DNA of 64,000 nt from M3007 sp964484205 (GCA_964484205.1 CAZAEZ010000023.1:33919-97918); one strand, 5' to 3'. Positions 1 to 9,148 are shown, counted from the first letter of the stretch. Numbers and translations are program-made. Notes: a model not told the origin generated them from the sequence alone.

Positions 1-1272
1 GATCGCTTCCATGCGGTCGATCACCTCGTCGTGGCGTTTGGTGAGTACCAGAAAAAGAATGTGAAAAATAAGGATGGGAATGTTCATGCCGCGCCGGTCT
101 TTGGCAAAGATCGGCAAGTCGTTGAGGAAACGCATGATCCGGATGCGGCTGATGACCGTTTCCGGGTCGTCGGGCACGACGCGGCCTACCTGGATGAGGT
201 AGTACAAATAGGCTTCAAAAATTTTCCAGATTTGTTTGATGCCGTCGGGGAGGCCGTTGAAACGCCGGTGTTTGACGGTCTTTTTGTAAATGGCGTAGGC
301 TTCCTGGTATTCCCGGGAATGCAGGGAAAGCAGCAACAGCAGTTCCTGGTATTTGAACCAGTTGAACGAGCCCATTTCGAGGAGTTTGAAGCCGCGATCG
401 GCGGCTTTGCGTCCCCGCGCATAGTCTCGTAGTTGGACGTAGCAGACCATTTCCTGGTACAGGAAGGCTTGCAGCGGCACATTGGCCACGTAGTTTTTGG
501 CATCGAAAAAGCGAATGGCCTTGTCGCAAATGGCGATGGTCTTTTTGTAGTCGTTTACGCTGGTGTAGATAATGATTTCGATGAGCCGGCCGGTGAGGTG
601 GAGGCGGTAGGAGCCGTACTTGTTGAGGGCTTTTTCCAGTTTTTCGAAATACTTGCGGGCCACGGCGGGCACATCGCGTTTGGTCGACTTGTCGTTCACG
701 AAACGGATGACGAGATCGGTGTACAAGTCTTCGGCGAGGTTTTCAAAATACAGGATTTCCTCCAGGGTTTTGACCTGTTTGCCGTAGCGTTCGTATTTTT
801 TGAGGTTGCCTTCGATGGAGCCGTAGTAGAGCCGGAGCGCGCGCACCATGTCGAGTGCCAGGTCGATAAAATCGTAGCGCAGGGCGGTGCGGAGCAATTC
901 CGCGGAAAGCGTCAGGACGGAGCGGTGCGCATTTTTGCCCAGCAAGATTTTGACGGCGCCCCATTTTTTATACGCATCGAAGTACGCTTTTTGCCGCGGG
1001 TTGTAGGTTGGCAGGTTCAGGTCGATGATCAGCAGCATCTGCACCAAATACTGGCGCAACGATTTTTTGATCCGCTGGTACGAAACCATTTTGGCCTTGT
1101 TGCCGTACAGGGCAGCCATGGCCTGTTCGTCGGTTTCGACTTTTCCTTCGGCCACCAGATCGTACAGGCGCATCGACAATGGGCCGGGTTGGAGGGCCTT
1201 GACGGTAAGCAGCGAAGCTGCCCGAAGTTTTTGCTTGGTTACAATAGAAACTAATTCTCGCAATTCATCCAT
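1..1272 (-). CDS. Helical-repeat protein of unknown function, paralog 1 (3' end beyond window)
   Basis: An open frame runs from ATG at 1272 down to base 1 without a stop, giving 424 residues of a longer protein. It begins MDELRELVSIVTKQKL and is paralogous along its length to the protein at 1826-3349: both carry a GSFNWFK segment followed by a helical stretch and, later, FLND/EIP(I/V)FA(K/R)D and RGMNIP(V/I)L. It is rich in Leu, Tyr, Lys and Arg, has no signal peptide or membrane segment, and looks like stacked helices of TPR type. I recognise no catalytic motif. The function is unknown; a cytoplasmic scaffold or interaction role is a guess. The gene is convincing because the paralog constrains the frame. 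Confidence 0.85.
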   Translation of the reverse strand, partial: MDELRELVSIVTKQKLRAASLLTVKALQPGPLSMRLYDLVAEGKVETDEQAMAALYGNKAKMVSYQRIKKSLRQYLVQMLLIIDLNLPTYNPRQKAYFDAYKKWGAVKILLGKNAHRSVLTLSAELLRTALRYDFIDLALDMVRALRLYYGSIEGNLKKYERYGKQVKTLEEILYFENLAEDLYTDLVIRFVNDKSTKRDVPAVARKYFEKLEKALNKYGSYRLHLTGRLIEIIIYTSVNDYKKTIAICDKAIRFFDAKNYVANVPLQAFLYQEMVCYVQLRDYARGRKAADRGFKLLEMGSFNWFKYQELLLLLSLHSREYQEAYAIYKKTVKHRRFNGLPDGIKQIWKIFEAYLYYLIQVGRVVPDDPETVISRIRIMRFLNDLPIFAKDRRGMNIPILIFHILFLVLTKRHDEVIDRMEAI

Positions 1273-1825
1273 ACCGGACGCAAGTTATCTGGCGGGTGCT
1301 GGCAATTGATTAGGGCGAACAAACCTACGTTGTTTCCGACGATATTGTTCGTTGATGTATATACGCAATAGGTAAAATGTGCGCAAACAGCTTGCCAACA
1401 AATGCGTAACCAGGTCCGAAAAAGGAAATCAGGGGGAGAATTGTATCAATTGTATTTCAAACAAGCGCCGTTTGAACTCAAGGGGGACCTATACGCCGGA
1501 GATGTCGATGATGATCACGTCGGAAAGGCGGTTGTTTGATTGTGCAGCGGCAGTGAAAAATGTGTTGAAACCCGGAGTGTTAAATTGACTGTTCATGATG
1601 ACTTCGTTTTAATTGTTTACGAAGTCAAAAGTCCGGGCTTACCCCTCCGGAATCATGGACAGAAATACACGCTCGTTCGCCTTACATTTTTTACACTTTT
1701 TTTATTTCAAAAAAATTAAATACTTGTTTATCAAACATTTAGAAAAATCAAAAAACAACTTTCACAACAAATTCAACATTCAATATTTGACACTTTTTTT
1801 CACCCGGATTAACTTGTTTCGACGT
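1273..1825. other. Intergenic region between the two paralogs, with a small ORF and an AT-rich block
   Basis: This 550-base spacer holds a possible 35-codon ORF on the minus strand (1489-1596) and, from about 1680 to 1800, a strongly AT-rich tract with many A and T runs that contrasts with the GC-rich genes. On the minus strand the tract contains several TTTG and TAAAT-like strings and could hold the promoter for the small ORF and paralog 1. I could not fix a promoter with correct spacing. Confidence 0.4.
1489..1596 (-). CDS. Possible 35-residue small protein
   Basis: ATG at 1596 opens a 35-codon frame ending with TAG at 1489. The peptide begins MNSQFNTPGFNTFF and ends SDVIIIDISGV. It lies between the two paralogous helical proteins on the same strand, downstream of an AT-rich block that could be a promoter. 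There is no signal peptide and I recognise no family. Support is limited to composition that looks protein-like (balanced Asn, Thr, Phe, Ile) and its position. It may be chance. Confidence 0.3.
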   Translation of the reverse strand: MNSQFNTPGFNTFFTAAAQSNNRLSDVIIIDISGV

Positions 1826-3349
1826 CTACGCCAGGCGACTGACCCGCTGTTTCGGGAGTATTTCCAGGATCATTCCCCATAAATCTTCGTAAGGGATAAT
1901 CTCAATTTCGTGCGCCTGATTGGCCAGATCGAGCGGCATTGATTTCAGCTGCTTTTCAAAGCGCGCCGCTTTTCGGGACGCTGCTTCCCGGTGAAAGGCC
2001 GCCTCCGGAATCTGGACCAGCATTTTCAGGAAACAATTGCTGCGGAAATTTTCGTCTTTCTTGATGTACCGGGAGGTATATTTTTCCACTGCTTCTACCC
2101 GGTCGATACCGGCGTCGTAGCGTTTGTCTACGATATCATACAGCAATTGCAGGACGAGAACGGGGATGTTCATGCCGCGTTTGTCCCGGGCAAAGACCGG
2201 AATTTCATTGAGGAATTTAGCCAGCCGGAATTCCTTTTCCGGCAGGCGGTCCACCCGCCGGATACGGACCAGCAGGTACATGTATGCCTCGTAGAGTTTC
2301 CACATTTCCCGTATCTGGACCGGCTGATCGGCCAGCGCATCCTGTTGCAAGACGTCGGCACAAACATCAAATGCATCATCGTAGTGTTGCGTATGCAGTG
2401 CGAGGAGGAAGTACAGTTCCCGGACCTTGAACCAATTGAAAGAGCCGGGCTTGTAGATGTCTGTGTTTTGGCGAATAATTGCCTGCCCGCGGCCGAAGTC
2501 GCGCAGTTGCACGCAGGCGACCACCAGCTGGTAATAAAAAACCTGCATCGGCAAATCACTGGAATAGGGTTTTTGCCGGAAAAAACCGATGGCTTGTTCG
2601 CAGAGGTCGGCCACGGATTTGTAATCGTTGCGGCTGCTGAAAACCATCATTTGGAGCAAGCGGCCGCACAATTGCAGGCGAAAAGACGCCGACCGGGCCA
2701 TGTACGGTTCAATTTGCCGGAAATACTCCTCCGCTTTATCCGCCACATCCGCCTGGGGCGCCCGGCTGCCCACATACCGGCTGATCAATTGGGTGTACAG
2801 TTCCTCGGCTTCATTTTCCATGGCCCAGATGGCCTGGTATTCTTTGTAGAGCGTACGGTAATGTTCATACTTTTTCGGGTCGCCGAGCAAGGTGCCGTAA
2901 TGCAGCCGAAGGTGGTACAGGGCATTGAGACTTAGTTCCGTAAATTCGAAATGCTGCGTGTGCCGGAGCATATGCTCCAACTGCTCGATACCGACAGCAT
3001 TGATTTTTTTGGACAACAGGGTCATGGCGGTTGACCACCGTTTGTTGCACTCGAAGTGCGCTTTTTGCCGGTCGGTGAATCCGGGTTCCTGAAAATCCAG
3101 GAGGCTGATCACTTCCAGGAGGCGTTCTTTCAGCTTGTTTTTGAGGCGCTGGAGTTTGGCCAGTGCCGGCGCAGCGTTTGAGTTGTAAAGCAGTTGTGCT
3201 GCTGCTTCTTGTGTTGGCGCCAGTCCCCGATAAATAATATCGAACAACTGCGCCATTTTAGAGTCGGGCTTCAGCACGACGTCCCAGAACCCACTTGATT
3301 TAAGTTTATCCCATGGAAGCGCGCAAACCAGTTCAGTTATTTCACGCAT
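1826..3349 (-). CDS. Helical-repeat protein of unknown function, paralog 2
   Basis: A 507-residue protein. The ATG at 3349 (MREITELVCALPW) is chosen over an upstream TTG because it aligns with the N-terminus of the paralog at 1272. The sequence is Leu/Tyr/Arg rich and alternates short amphipathic helices, resembling TPR-like repeats; a GSFNWFKVRELYFLL segment and FARDKRGMNIPVL are shared with the paralog. No signal peptide, membrane helix or catalytic motif is visible. The pair arose by tandem duplication. The function is unknown; I infer a cytoplasmic protein-interaction role from the fold type only. Confidence 0.85.
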   Translation of the reverse strand: MREITELVCALPWDKLKSSGFWDVVLKPDSKMAQLFDIIYRGLAPTQEAAAQLLYNSNAAPALAKLQRLKNKLKERLLEVISLLDFQEPGFTDRQKAHFECNKRWSTAMTLLSKKINAVGIEQLEHMLRHTQHFEFTELSLNALYHLRLHYGTLLGDPKKYEHYRTLYKEYQAIWAMENEAEELYTQLISRYVGSRAPQADVADKAEEYFRQIEPYMARSASFRLQLCGRLLQMMVFSSRNDYKSVADLCEQAIGFFRQKPYSSDLPMQVFYYQLVVACVQLRDFGRGQAIIRQNTDIYKPGSFNWFKVRELYFLLALHTQHYDDAFDVCADVLQQDALADQPVQIREMWKLYEAYMYLLVRIRRVDRLPEKEFRLAKFLNEIPVFARDKRGMNIPVLVLQLLYDIVDKRYDAGIDRVEAVEKYTSRYIKKDENFRSNCFLKMLVQIPEAAFHREAASRKAARFEKQLKSMPLDLANQAHEIEIIPYEDLWGMILEILPKQRVSRLA

Positions 3350-4111
3350 AATTGGTTGATTTTTAAATACAAACAAATAGGTTGCTTACAGGCTCCGCCT
3401 ACAAACGGCACGCCGCACACCGGTTTTTCACGCCGGAATGTGCGTAGGTGCTGCATGTTGAAAAGAGACCTGAAATGCGCTTGTATTCACGAGTCCGGTT
3501 TGGACTCAATCAACCTTTTATAAATGAAATTTAAATGAAGGGCATGGTTTTTAAAACCAGCAATGAGGTGTGGTAGATGTAGACTTTTCATAGGCGGAAC
3601 CCTAATTATTCGAGAAAGATTAGACAATATAGATTACAGAAAAAAGATGCTGGCAATGCGCTGTACCGTACACAGCATAGCGCAGTTGATCAACGCCGGG
3701 ACCATGCTTTTAACTGCGTTTTTCAAACGGACGTCAAAAGCAAATTGGATACCTGGTCAAAAAATGAACAAAATCGGAAGGGACGGAAACCGAAGGCAGC
3801 GCGTTCCAAAATGTGCCCTGCATACGAAAAAAATGCATTTGGCGGAACAGCATACACCCAGAAAGCGGATTATTAAAAGCTAAAGGTATTACATATTTTT
3901 TACCTCTAAAACATATTAAAAAAATATTAGCCCTAAAGGAAAGGATACCCCCGGCTTACAGGGCCTGTCGGGAATTGTCCGTTCGCCTTCAATACAACAT
4001 TTTCAGCCGGGCTATGTACCTGAATTGCCTACATTTGCGGGCAGGCAGACGAATAGTTCACTGCCTGTTTGGCCTGGGTCATTGACCGGTCCGAAAAAAT
4101 GCCCGTTTTAC
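3350..4111. other. Long intergenic region with no convincing gene
   Basis: These 760 bases separate the divergent paralog-2 gene and the DUF6029 operon. The frame open at 3563-3883 has an unlikely composition (Arg, Lys, Cys, Met) and is not supported. The stretch 3880-3950 is AT-rich with A runs. A TACATTTG box at 4030-4037 is a candidate promoter element for the downstream operon. I see nothing else. Confidence 0.5.
4030..4037 (+). promoter_or_regulatory. Candidate -7 box for the DUF6029-Omp28 operon
   Basis: TACATTTG matches the Bacteroidota -7 consensus TAnnTTTG exactly and lies 74 bases before the ATG at 4112. I see no well-spaced TTG -33 box, so support rests on the -7 match and position. 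Confidence 0.35.
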
Positions 4112-5752
4112 ATGAAGAAACATCTACTACACACCTTTGCCCTCTCGCTTATTTGCCTTGGTTATTTAACTGCACAGGATAATAGCGGCCGGATTTCCGG
4201 CAACCTGCAGAGTAACGGCAATTTTTTTATCACGGATGAGAAAATCGGCGCCACCGGTACGCCGCAATACGACAACCAGAAATTTGGCGCGGAGAGCTGG
4301 CTGGCGCTCAACTACTCCAACTGGGGCTTCGACATGGGCATCCGGTTCGATTTGTTCAACAACTCCAACCTGCTCAACCCCACCGGTTCCTTTACCGACG
4401 AAGGCATTGGCCGTTGGTATATTCACAAAGAAATCCACAAGTTTGACCTGTCGGGCGGCTACCTGTACGACCAGATTGGTTCCGGCATCATCTTTCGCGC
4501 CTACGAGGAGCGCGCGCTGATGATCGACAACGCGCTGTTGGGTGTCAAAGTAGGCTATACATTCAACGACAACTGGAAAATCAAGGCGTTCACCGGGCGG
4601 CAAAAACGGCAATTCAACACCTACGGCTCCGTCATACGGGGCGGGTCGCTGGAGGGTTTTGTCAAACTAGACACTGTCAAAAACATTTCCATTGCGCCCG
4701 GCTTTGGCGCTGTGGCGCGCACCCTCGACGAGGAATCGGTGAACCGGGTGGTCAACGAAATTGCCACCTATGCCCCGCAAGACAGTACCGGCGCGCAGTA
4801 CAACACCTACGCCATGACCCTGTACAACACCCTGCACATCGGCAACTTTTCCTGGTATGTGGAGGGGGCTTACAAAACCAAGGATGTCATTTTCAATGAA
4901 TTCGAGGAAAAAGTAACCGGCGGGTTGGGCAAACTCATCAACACCGACGGGTACACCGCCTACACCAGCTTTACCTATGGCGGCAGCGGCCTGGGTATTA
5001 CGCTGGAAGGCAAATACACTAAAAATTTTCGTTTCCGGACCGATCCCTTTCAGATCGGCGTGCAGGGCCAGATCAATTTTCTTCCGCCCATGGCCCGCCA
5101 GAACACCTTCCGCCTGCCGGCCCGGTTTTCACCCAACACCCAGGAACTCGGCGAAAAAGGCTTCCAACTGGATGCCCGGTATGCGATCAACAAAAAACTG
5201 TCGATCGGCCTGAATGTCTCGGATATTTATCTGCTCGACAACGTAAGCCTGTACCGCGAAATCGCGCCGGAAATAACCTTCAAGTACAAACGCAAATGGC
5301 AACTGCTGGCCGGTTTGCAGGTGTTGAAATACAACATTGCCGTATACCAGGGCAAGGATGATTACGTGCATGCCGTGACCCCCTACGCCGAGTGGTTGTA
5401 CAAGTTCACCCCACGCAAATCGCTCCGGGTGGAGGCGCAATACCTCGATACGGACGATGAATTCGGTTCCTGGGCCATGGTGCTCGTCGAACTCGGCATG
5501 GCCCCCCATTGGTTGATCTATGTGTCCGACATGTACAAAATTCAACATGCAAACAAGGAGACTTTTCCCGTAGAAAAAACGAAATTTGACGGGCTGCACT
5601 ACCCCACCTTCGGCATCGTCTACACCTTCCGGGCCAACCGCTTTTCCCTTGCTTACGTCAAGCAAGTCGAAGGGATCAACTGCGCCGGGGGTATTTGCCG
5701 CTACGAACCGACCTTTCACGGAGTACGGCTGCAGCTCAGTTCCTCGTTTTAA
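4112..5752 (+). CDS. DUF6029 family outer-membrane protein
   Basis: A 546-residue protein. The start is ATG at 4112 because it gives a clean signal peptide (MKKHLLHTFALSLICLGYLTA, cleaved before QDNSG). The mature part opens with a SGNLQSNGNFF motif and continues as alternating hydrophobic and polar strands (FGAESWLALNYSNW, GFDMGIRFDLFNN), ending in aromatic SSSF, as expected of an outer-membrane beta-barrel. This matches my memory of DUF6029, a Bacteroidota family of unknown function. The Omp28-like lipoprotein gene starts 59 bases downstream, so the two are probably co-transcribed and may work together in the envelope. Confidence 0.8.
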   Translation: MKKHLLHTFALSLICLGYLTAQDNSGRISGNLQSNGNFFITDEKIGATGTPQYDNQKFGAESWLALNYSNWGFDMGIRFDLFNNSNLLNPTGSFTDEGIGRWYIHKEIHKFDLSGGYLYDQIGSGIIFRAYEERALMIDNALLGVKVGYTFNDNWKIKAFTGRQKRQFNTYGSVIRGGSLEGFVKLDTVKNISIAPGFGAVARTLDEESVNRVVNEIATYAPQDSTGAQYNTYAMTLYNTLHIGNFSWYVEGAYKTKDVIFNEFEEKVTGGLGKLINTDGYTAYTSFTYGGSGLGITLEGKYTKNFRFRTDPFQIGVQGQINFLPPMARQNTFRLPARFSPNTQELGEKGFQLDARYAINKKLSIGLNVSDIYLLDNVSLYREIAPEITFKYKRKWQLLAGLQVLKYNIAVYQGKDDYVHAVTPYAEWLYKFTPRKSLRVEAQYLDTDDEFGSWAMVLVELGMAPHWLIYVSDMYKIQHANKETFPVEKTKFDGLHYPTFGIVYTFRANRFSLAYVKQVEGINCAGGICRYEPTFHGVRLQLSSSF

Positions 5753-5811
5753 AGCCCTTCAAAACCTGCACAAACAATTCCAGTGACATGCATCAATTGA
5801 ACATTCCCGCT

Positions 5812-6627
5812 ATGAAGAAAAGTTTATTTTTCAGCCTGTTAGCCGCTGCTGCTCTGTTCTGGGGCTGCGCGGAAAAGTCGATTCCGATACCGGAATTGAA
5901 CGTTGGAAGCCGCAAAGTGCTCGTGGAAGAACTCACCGGCGTCCAATGCCCCAACTGCCCCGACGGTACTGCTGCCCTGGTCAACCTGGGCAACCAGATT
6001 GGCGAAAACCTCATCGTCGTGTCCATCCACGCAGCACCCGGATACGACAAGCCGTACGCAGAGAGCAAATACGACTTCCGGACCGCCAAAGGCTCCGAAC
6101 TGGCCAATTTCATTGGCGACGCCTCGTTCTTTCCGGCCGCCTCGATCAATCGCCGCCTGGTACCGCCCGAAACCGAACCTTACCTGCCTCGTCAGATTTG
6201 GGCCGGCATCATCAACGAAGATCTGGGTGAAGACCCCGCCCTCGGTGTTTTTCTCGAAAGTACGTTCAACCCGGTGAACCGCCAACTGGAGGTGGAAGTA
6301 ACCCTGGCGCCGGAGTCAACCCTGACCGGTGAACACCGCCTCACGGTATTGCTCACGCAAGACAGCATCCAGGATTACCAGAAGGTAAACCTGGATAAAG
6401 TGCCCGACTATTACCACCGCCATGTACTGCGCGATATTCTGACGCAACCAACCGGCGATGTCATCACAGAACCACTCACTGCAAATGCCGTGATTATCAA
6501 AAAATTCACGATGGCGTTGCCGGTAGACTGGGACGAGAAACACTGCGACATCGTGGCGTTTGTGCACCATGGTACGGCGCCCGACAAGGAAGTTTTGCAG
6601 GCAGCTGAAGCACATGTGCTAAAATAA
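5812..6627 (+). CDS. Omp28-related outer-membrane lipoprotein
   Basis: A 271-residue protein. ATG at 5812 gives MKKSLFFSLLAAAALFWGC, a lipoprotein signal with the lipid-anchored Cys in FWGC; an in-frame ATG at 5788 is a less likely start. After the anchor comes a thioredoxin-like region with VEELTGVQCPNCPDG, a CxxC pair typical of Omp28-related Bacteroidota lipoproteins, then an immunoglobulin-like C-terminal part. The family is surface or periplasmic and its role is not established; the CPNC pair suggests disulphide chemistry or simply a structural bond. It lies directly downstream of DUF6029, a pairing I have seen in other Bacteroidota. Confidence 0.85.
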   Translation: MKKSLFFSLLAAAALFWGCAEKSIPIPELNVGSRKVLVEELTGVQCPNCPDGTAALVNLGNQIGENLIVVSIHAAPGYDKPYAESKYDFRTAKGSELANFIGDASFFPAASINRRLVPPETEPYLPRQIWAGIINEDLGEDPALGVFLESTFNPVNRQLEVEVTLAPESTLTGEHRLTVLLTQDSIQDYQKVNLDKVPDYYHRHVLRDILTQPTGDVITEPLTANAVIIKKFTMALPVDWDEKHCDIVAFVHHGTAPDKEVLQAAEAHVLK

Positions 6628-6801
6628 CTTGTTGCTTGTCAACCGTTGGCCATTTGTTAATTTGGCGTAAATTCGCCGCCGAAATTTCCAGAAGCCTTGC
6701 CAGACTCGGTTGTTAGGTTTTTTCTGGACCAAAGCAGCCGTTTTACCCGCCTACCCTGTTTGTCCTAAACCATCTGCCAACCGTATTAAATTGAACATGC
6801 C

Positions 6802-7980
6802 ATGTTTCACCTAACCGAAGAGCATCTGGCCGTCAGAGAAGCAGCCCGGCAATTTGCCCAGAATGAATTAAAACCCGGCGTCATCGAACGCGATAGTAAA
6901 ATGGAATACCCGCACGACCAGGTGCGTCAAATGGCCGAATTAGGCTTCCTGGGTATGATGGTCCCCCCGGAATTTGGCGGCGGCGGCATGGACACTTTGT
7001 CCTACGTGATCGCCATGGAGGAGATCAGCAAGGTCGACAGCTCTTGCTCCGTCATTATGTCGGTCAACAACTCCCTGGTTTGCTGGGGCATTGAAAAATA
7101 CGGCACCGAAGAACAAAAGCAAAAATACCTGCCCAGACTGGCCAGCGGCGAGTGGATCGGCTCCTTCTGTCTTTCCGAACCCGAGGCCGGCTCCGACGCT
7201 ACCAGCCAGCGGACCACCGCTGTCGACATGGGCGATCACTACCTGCTCAACGGCACTAAAAACTGGATCACCAGCGGTGGAAAATCCAGTCTGCACATCG
7301 TTATCGCGCAAACAGACCCGGAAAAAGGGCACCACGGGATAAACGCACTGCTGGTCGAAACCGCCTGGCCCGGCGTTACCATCGGCGCCAAGGAGGACAA
7401 ACTCGGCATCCGTGCCTCCGACACGCACACCATCATGTACAACGACGTGAAAGTGCCCAAGGAAAACCGGATCGGGAAAGATGGTTTCGGATTCAAGTTT
7501 GCCATGAAAACGCTCTCCGGCGGGCGCATTGGTATTGCCGCGCAAGCCCTGGGCATCGCGGCCGGCGCCTACGAACTGTCGGTCGCCTACGCCCTGGAGC
7601 GCGAAACCTTCGGCAAACCCATCAGCAAGCACCAGGCAATCGCCTTCAAACTGGCCGATATGGCCACCGAAATTGAAGCAGCCCGCCTGCTGGTGTACCG
7701 CTCTGCCGTGCTGAAAGACCAGGGGCTCGATTTCGACCAGGCCTCCTCCATGGCTAAACTTTTCGCTTCCGAGGTGGCTATGCGGCACACCGTGGAGGCT
7801 GTGCAAATTCACGGTGGTTACGGGTATGTAAAAGAATACCACGTGGAGCGCCTCATGCGCGATGCCAAAATCACCCAGATCTACGAGGGCACCTCCGAAG
7901 TACAGCGGATCGTCATCTCCCGAAATGTGCTGAAAGGTGATCTGTACGTGCCTATGCCGGGGTTGGCAGGGGTTGTTTGA
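6802..7980 (+). CDS. Acyl-CoA dehydrogenase, short-chain/butyryl type
   Basis: A 392-residue FAD flavoenzyme that oxidises acyl-CoA to trans-2-enoyl-CoA in fatty-acid or branched-chain amino-acid breakdown, in the cytoplasm. It has the family signature segments CLSEPEAGSDA and GTKNWITSGG, then QIHGGYGYVKEYHVERLMRD and the catalytic base Glu near residue 362 within QIYEGTSEVQR, the position used by short-chain and butyryl-CoA dehydrogenases. Length is normal. The upstream gap contains GTAAATTCGCC at 6667, identical to a string ahead of the PDZ gene and possibly a -7 variant. No partner electron-transfer flavoprotein is nearby. Chain-length specificity is inferred from the Glu position. Confidence 0.95.
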   Translation: MFHLTEEHLAVREAARQFAQNELKPGVIERDSKMEYPHDQVRQMAELGFLGMMVPPEFGGGGMDTLSYVIAMEEISKVDSSCSVIMSVNNSLVCWGIEKYGTEEQKQKYLPRLASGEWIGSFCLSEPEAGSDATSQRTTAVDMGDHYLLNGTKNWITSGGKSSLHIVIAQTDPEKGHHGINALLVETAWPGVTIGAKEDKLGIRASDTHTIMYNDVKVPKENRIGKDGFGFKFAMKTLSGGRIGIAAQALGIAAGAYELSVAYALERETFGKPISKHQAIAFKLADMATEIEAARLLVYRSAVLKDQGLDFDQASSMAKLFASEVAMRHTVEAVQIHGGYGYVKEYHVERLMRDAKITQIYEGTSEVQRIVISRNVLKGDLYVPMPGLAGVV

Positions 7981-7987
7981 GTTTTTG

Positions 7988-8140
7988 TCATTTTGTGGGT
8001 CATTAATAGGGTCATTAATAAGGTCATTAAATTGATACGTTGGAAACCAAACCCTACTTAAATGGTGAAAACGCCCTAATGACCTTAATGACTCTAATGA
8101 CCCACAAATGACCCTAATGACCCACAAATGACCTTAATTG
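7988..8140. repeat. Imperfect inverted repeat built of short TCATTAATAGG / CTAATGACCC units
   Basis: The left arm has three spaced GTCATTAATA-type units (8000-8030); the right arm (8077-8140) has five or more complementary AATGACC units, two followed by CACAA. Folded together they make a long imperfect hairpin between the acyl-CoA dehydrogenase and the convergent small membrane genes. It may act as a two-way terminator. Confidence 0.6.
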
Positions 8141-8143
8141 CCC

Positions 8144-8446
8144 CTAATCATCAACCTCTGCCTCCAATTTCCGATATTGCCAGCTAAAATAAAACCACAT
8201 GGTCACGGCATAGAACAAGCCGCCTATCAGAAAAACGCCCCAGTACAGCAGAAATTCCCGCGAATTATACGCGCCGCGAAGGGCCGGCCAGGAAAATCCC
8301 TGGTCGATCACCGTCATAAAAAAGCGCACCAGAAAAGCCGTCAGCGTACCCCAACTGATCGCCGTGGCCAAAACATAGCGAAAGGCGCCTTTTTGGCGCG
8401 TGGCTTTCCAGTGCTCCAGGAACTGCTGTTTTTCTTGTGCGTTCAT
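8144..8446 (-). CDS. Small two-helix membrane protein (2TM paralog 1 of 3)
   Basis: A 100-residue protein with a polar N-terminus (EKQQFLEHWKATRQKGAFRYV), two hydrophobic segments at about residues 24-46 and 66-88, and a short charged tail. It shares the pattern FxxxWxxxRxKGxxxxxL...two helices...YRKL with the next two genes, so the three arose by duplication. The start ATG overlaps the stop of the upstream gene at 8443-8446 (ATGA), showing translational coupling. The family resembles the 2TM-domain proteins seen in Bacteroidota, function unknown. Confidence 0.75.
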   Translation of the reverse strand: MNAQEKQQFLEHWKATRQKGAFRYVLATAISWGTLTAFLVRFFMTVIDQGFSWPALRGAYNSREFLLYWGVFLIGGLFYAVTMWFYFSWQYRKLEAEVDD

Positions 8447-8727
8447 GTGCCGGATTTTAGTTTTTGGTATTGGCTTTCACTGCCGCTCCATTGAGCCCAG
8501 GCCATGAACAATCCGAAGAAAATGGCGGTAAACCAGAGGCTCGAATAAAAAACCTCCCCATTCAGGATCGTCTCCCAGCCTTCCCAAACCAATTCGACCA
8601 GGACCATCACAGCAATAAAAAGCAGGGCCGACCAAAAGGCATTGCGCAGAATAAAATGCCACTTGCCTTTGGCGCGCCGTTTTTCCCAGGCAGCAATGAA
8701 TTTCTCCTTCTCGCCTTTGTAAAACAT
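8443..8727 (-). CDS. Small two-helix membrane protein (2TM paralog 2 of 3)
   Basis: A 94-residue protein: polar amphipathic start (EKEKFIAAWEKRRAKGKWHF), hydrophobic segments at about residues 28-48 and 60-80, tail YQKLKSGT. The KGKW motif and the tail (compare YRRIKSG in the next gene) show common ancestry with its neighbours. It lies between them on the minus strand, overlapping the downstream paralog by four bases. No catalytic residues are seen. The function is unknown. Confidence 0.75.
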   Translation of the reverse strand: MFYKGEKEKFIAAWEKRRAKGKWHFILRNAFWSALLFIAVMVLVELVWEGWETILNGEVFYSSLWFTAIFFGLFMAWAQWSGSESQYQKLKSGT

Positions 8728-8757
8728 GAGCGTTGTTTTTAAGTACGTGTGCAGAAT

Positions 8758-9039
8758 TTACCCTCCTGATTTAATGCGCCGGTACATGCGCTCCATCAAC
8801 CACCAGTTTAACATACCCGAAAGTATACCCATAGCGGCGATAACCACAAGTTTTCGGACGGAGAGCAAATTCCGGTTGACCGCCGTGGCCAAATCAACTT
8901 CAAACAAATCCAGCAGCACCAAAAGCGTCCCGAACAACAATGCAAACCCGCCAGCCGATTGCAAAACGACCAGCCACTTGCCTTTGGCCCGTTGTTTTTC
9001 CCACTTTTCCATGAATTGTTTTTCTTCGTAGGCTTCCAT
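8758..9039 (-). CDS. Small two-helix membrane protein (2TM paralog 3 of 3)
   Basis: A 93-residue protein with N-terminal EEKQFMEKWEKQRAKGKW, two hydrophobic segments at about residues 24-44 and 62-80, and tail MYRRIKSGG. It is the first gene of a three-gene minus-strand unit of paralogs, 30 bases ahead of the second. The N-terminal WEKQRAKGKW block is nearly the same as WEKRRAKGKW in the second copy. Upstream lies a long hairpin (9064-9144). The function is unknown; membrane location is inferred from the two hydrophobic stretches. Confidence 0.75.
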   Translation of the reverse strand: MEAYEEKQFMEKWEKQRAKGKWLVVLQSAGGFALLFGTLLVLLDLFEVDLATAVNRNLLSVRKLVVIAAMGILSGMLNWWLMERMYRRIKSGG

Positions 9040-9063
9040 TTGAATAGATTTTAAACAGTTAAG

Positions 9064-9144
9064 ACTCTGTGCTCCTCCGTTCCTCTGTGCCCCTCTGTGA
9101 AACTACTGACACAGAGACTCACAGAGGAACGGAGGACGCAGAGT
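9064..9144. repeat. Long hairpin of the CTCCGT/ACGGAG type
   Basis: About 25 bases at 9064-9089 (CTCTGTGCTCCTCCGTTCC) pair with 9120-9144 around a 30-base loop, and a run of T follows at 9144-9149 on the plus strand. It sits between the DUF58 gene and the small membrane genes, both on the minus strand. A similar hairpin is at 19934-20005. Confidence 0.75.
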
Positions 9145-9148
9145 TTTT

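Noticed and set aside
433..1254. Long plus-strand open frame at the window start
   Set aside because: It lies opposite the helical-repeat gene whose minus-strand frame is fixed by its paralog; the plus-strand peptide has no family features.
3563..3883. Plus-strand 106-codon frame in the long gap
   Set aside because: Composition is very basic and Cys/Met rich, with no recognisable domain or start context.
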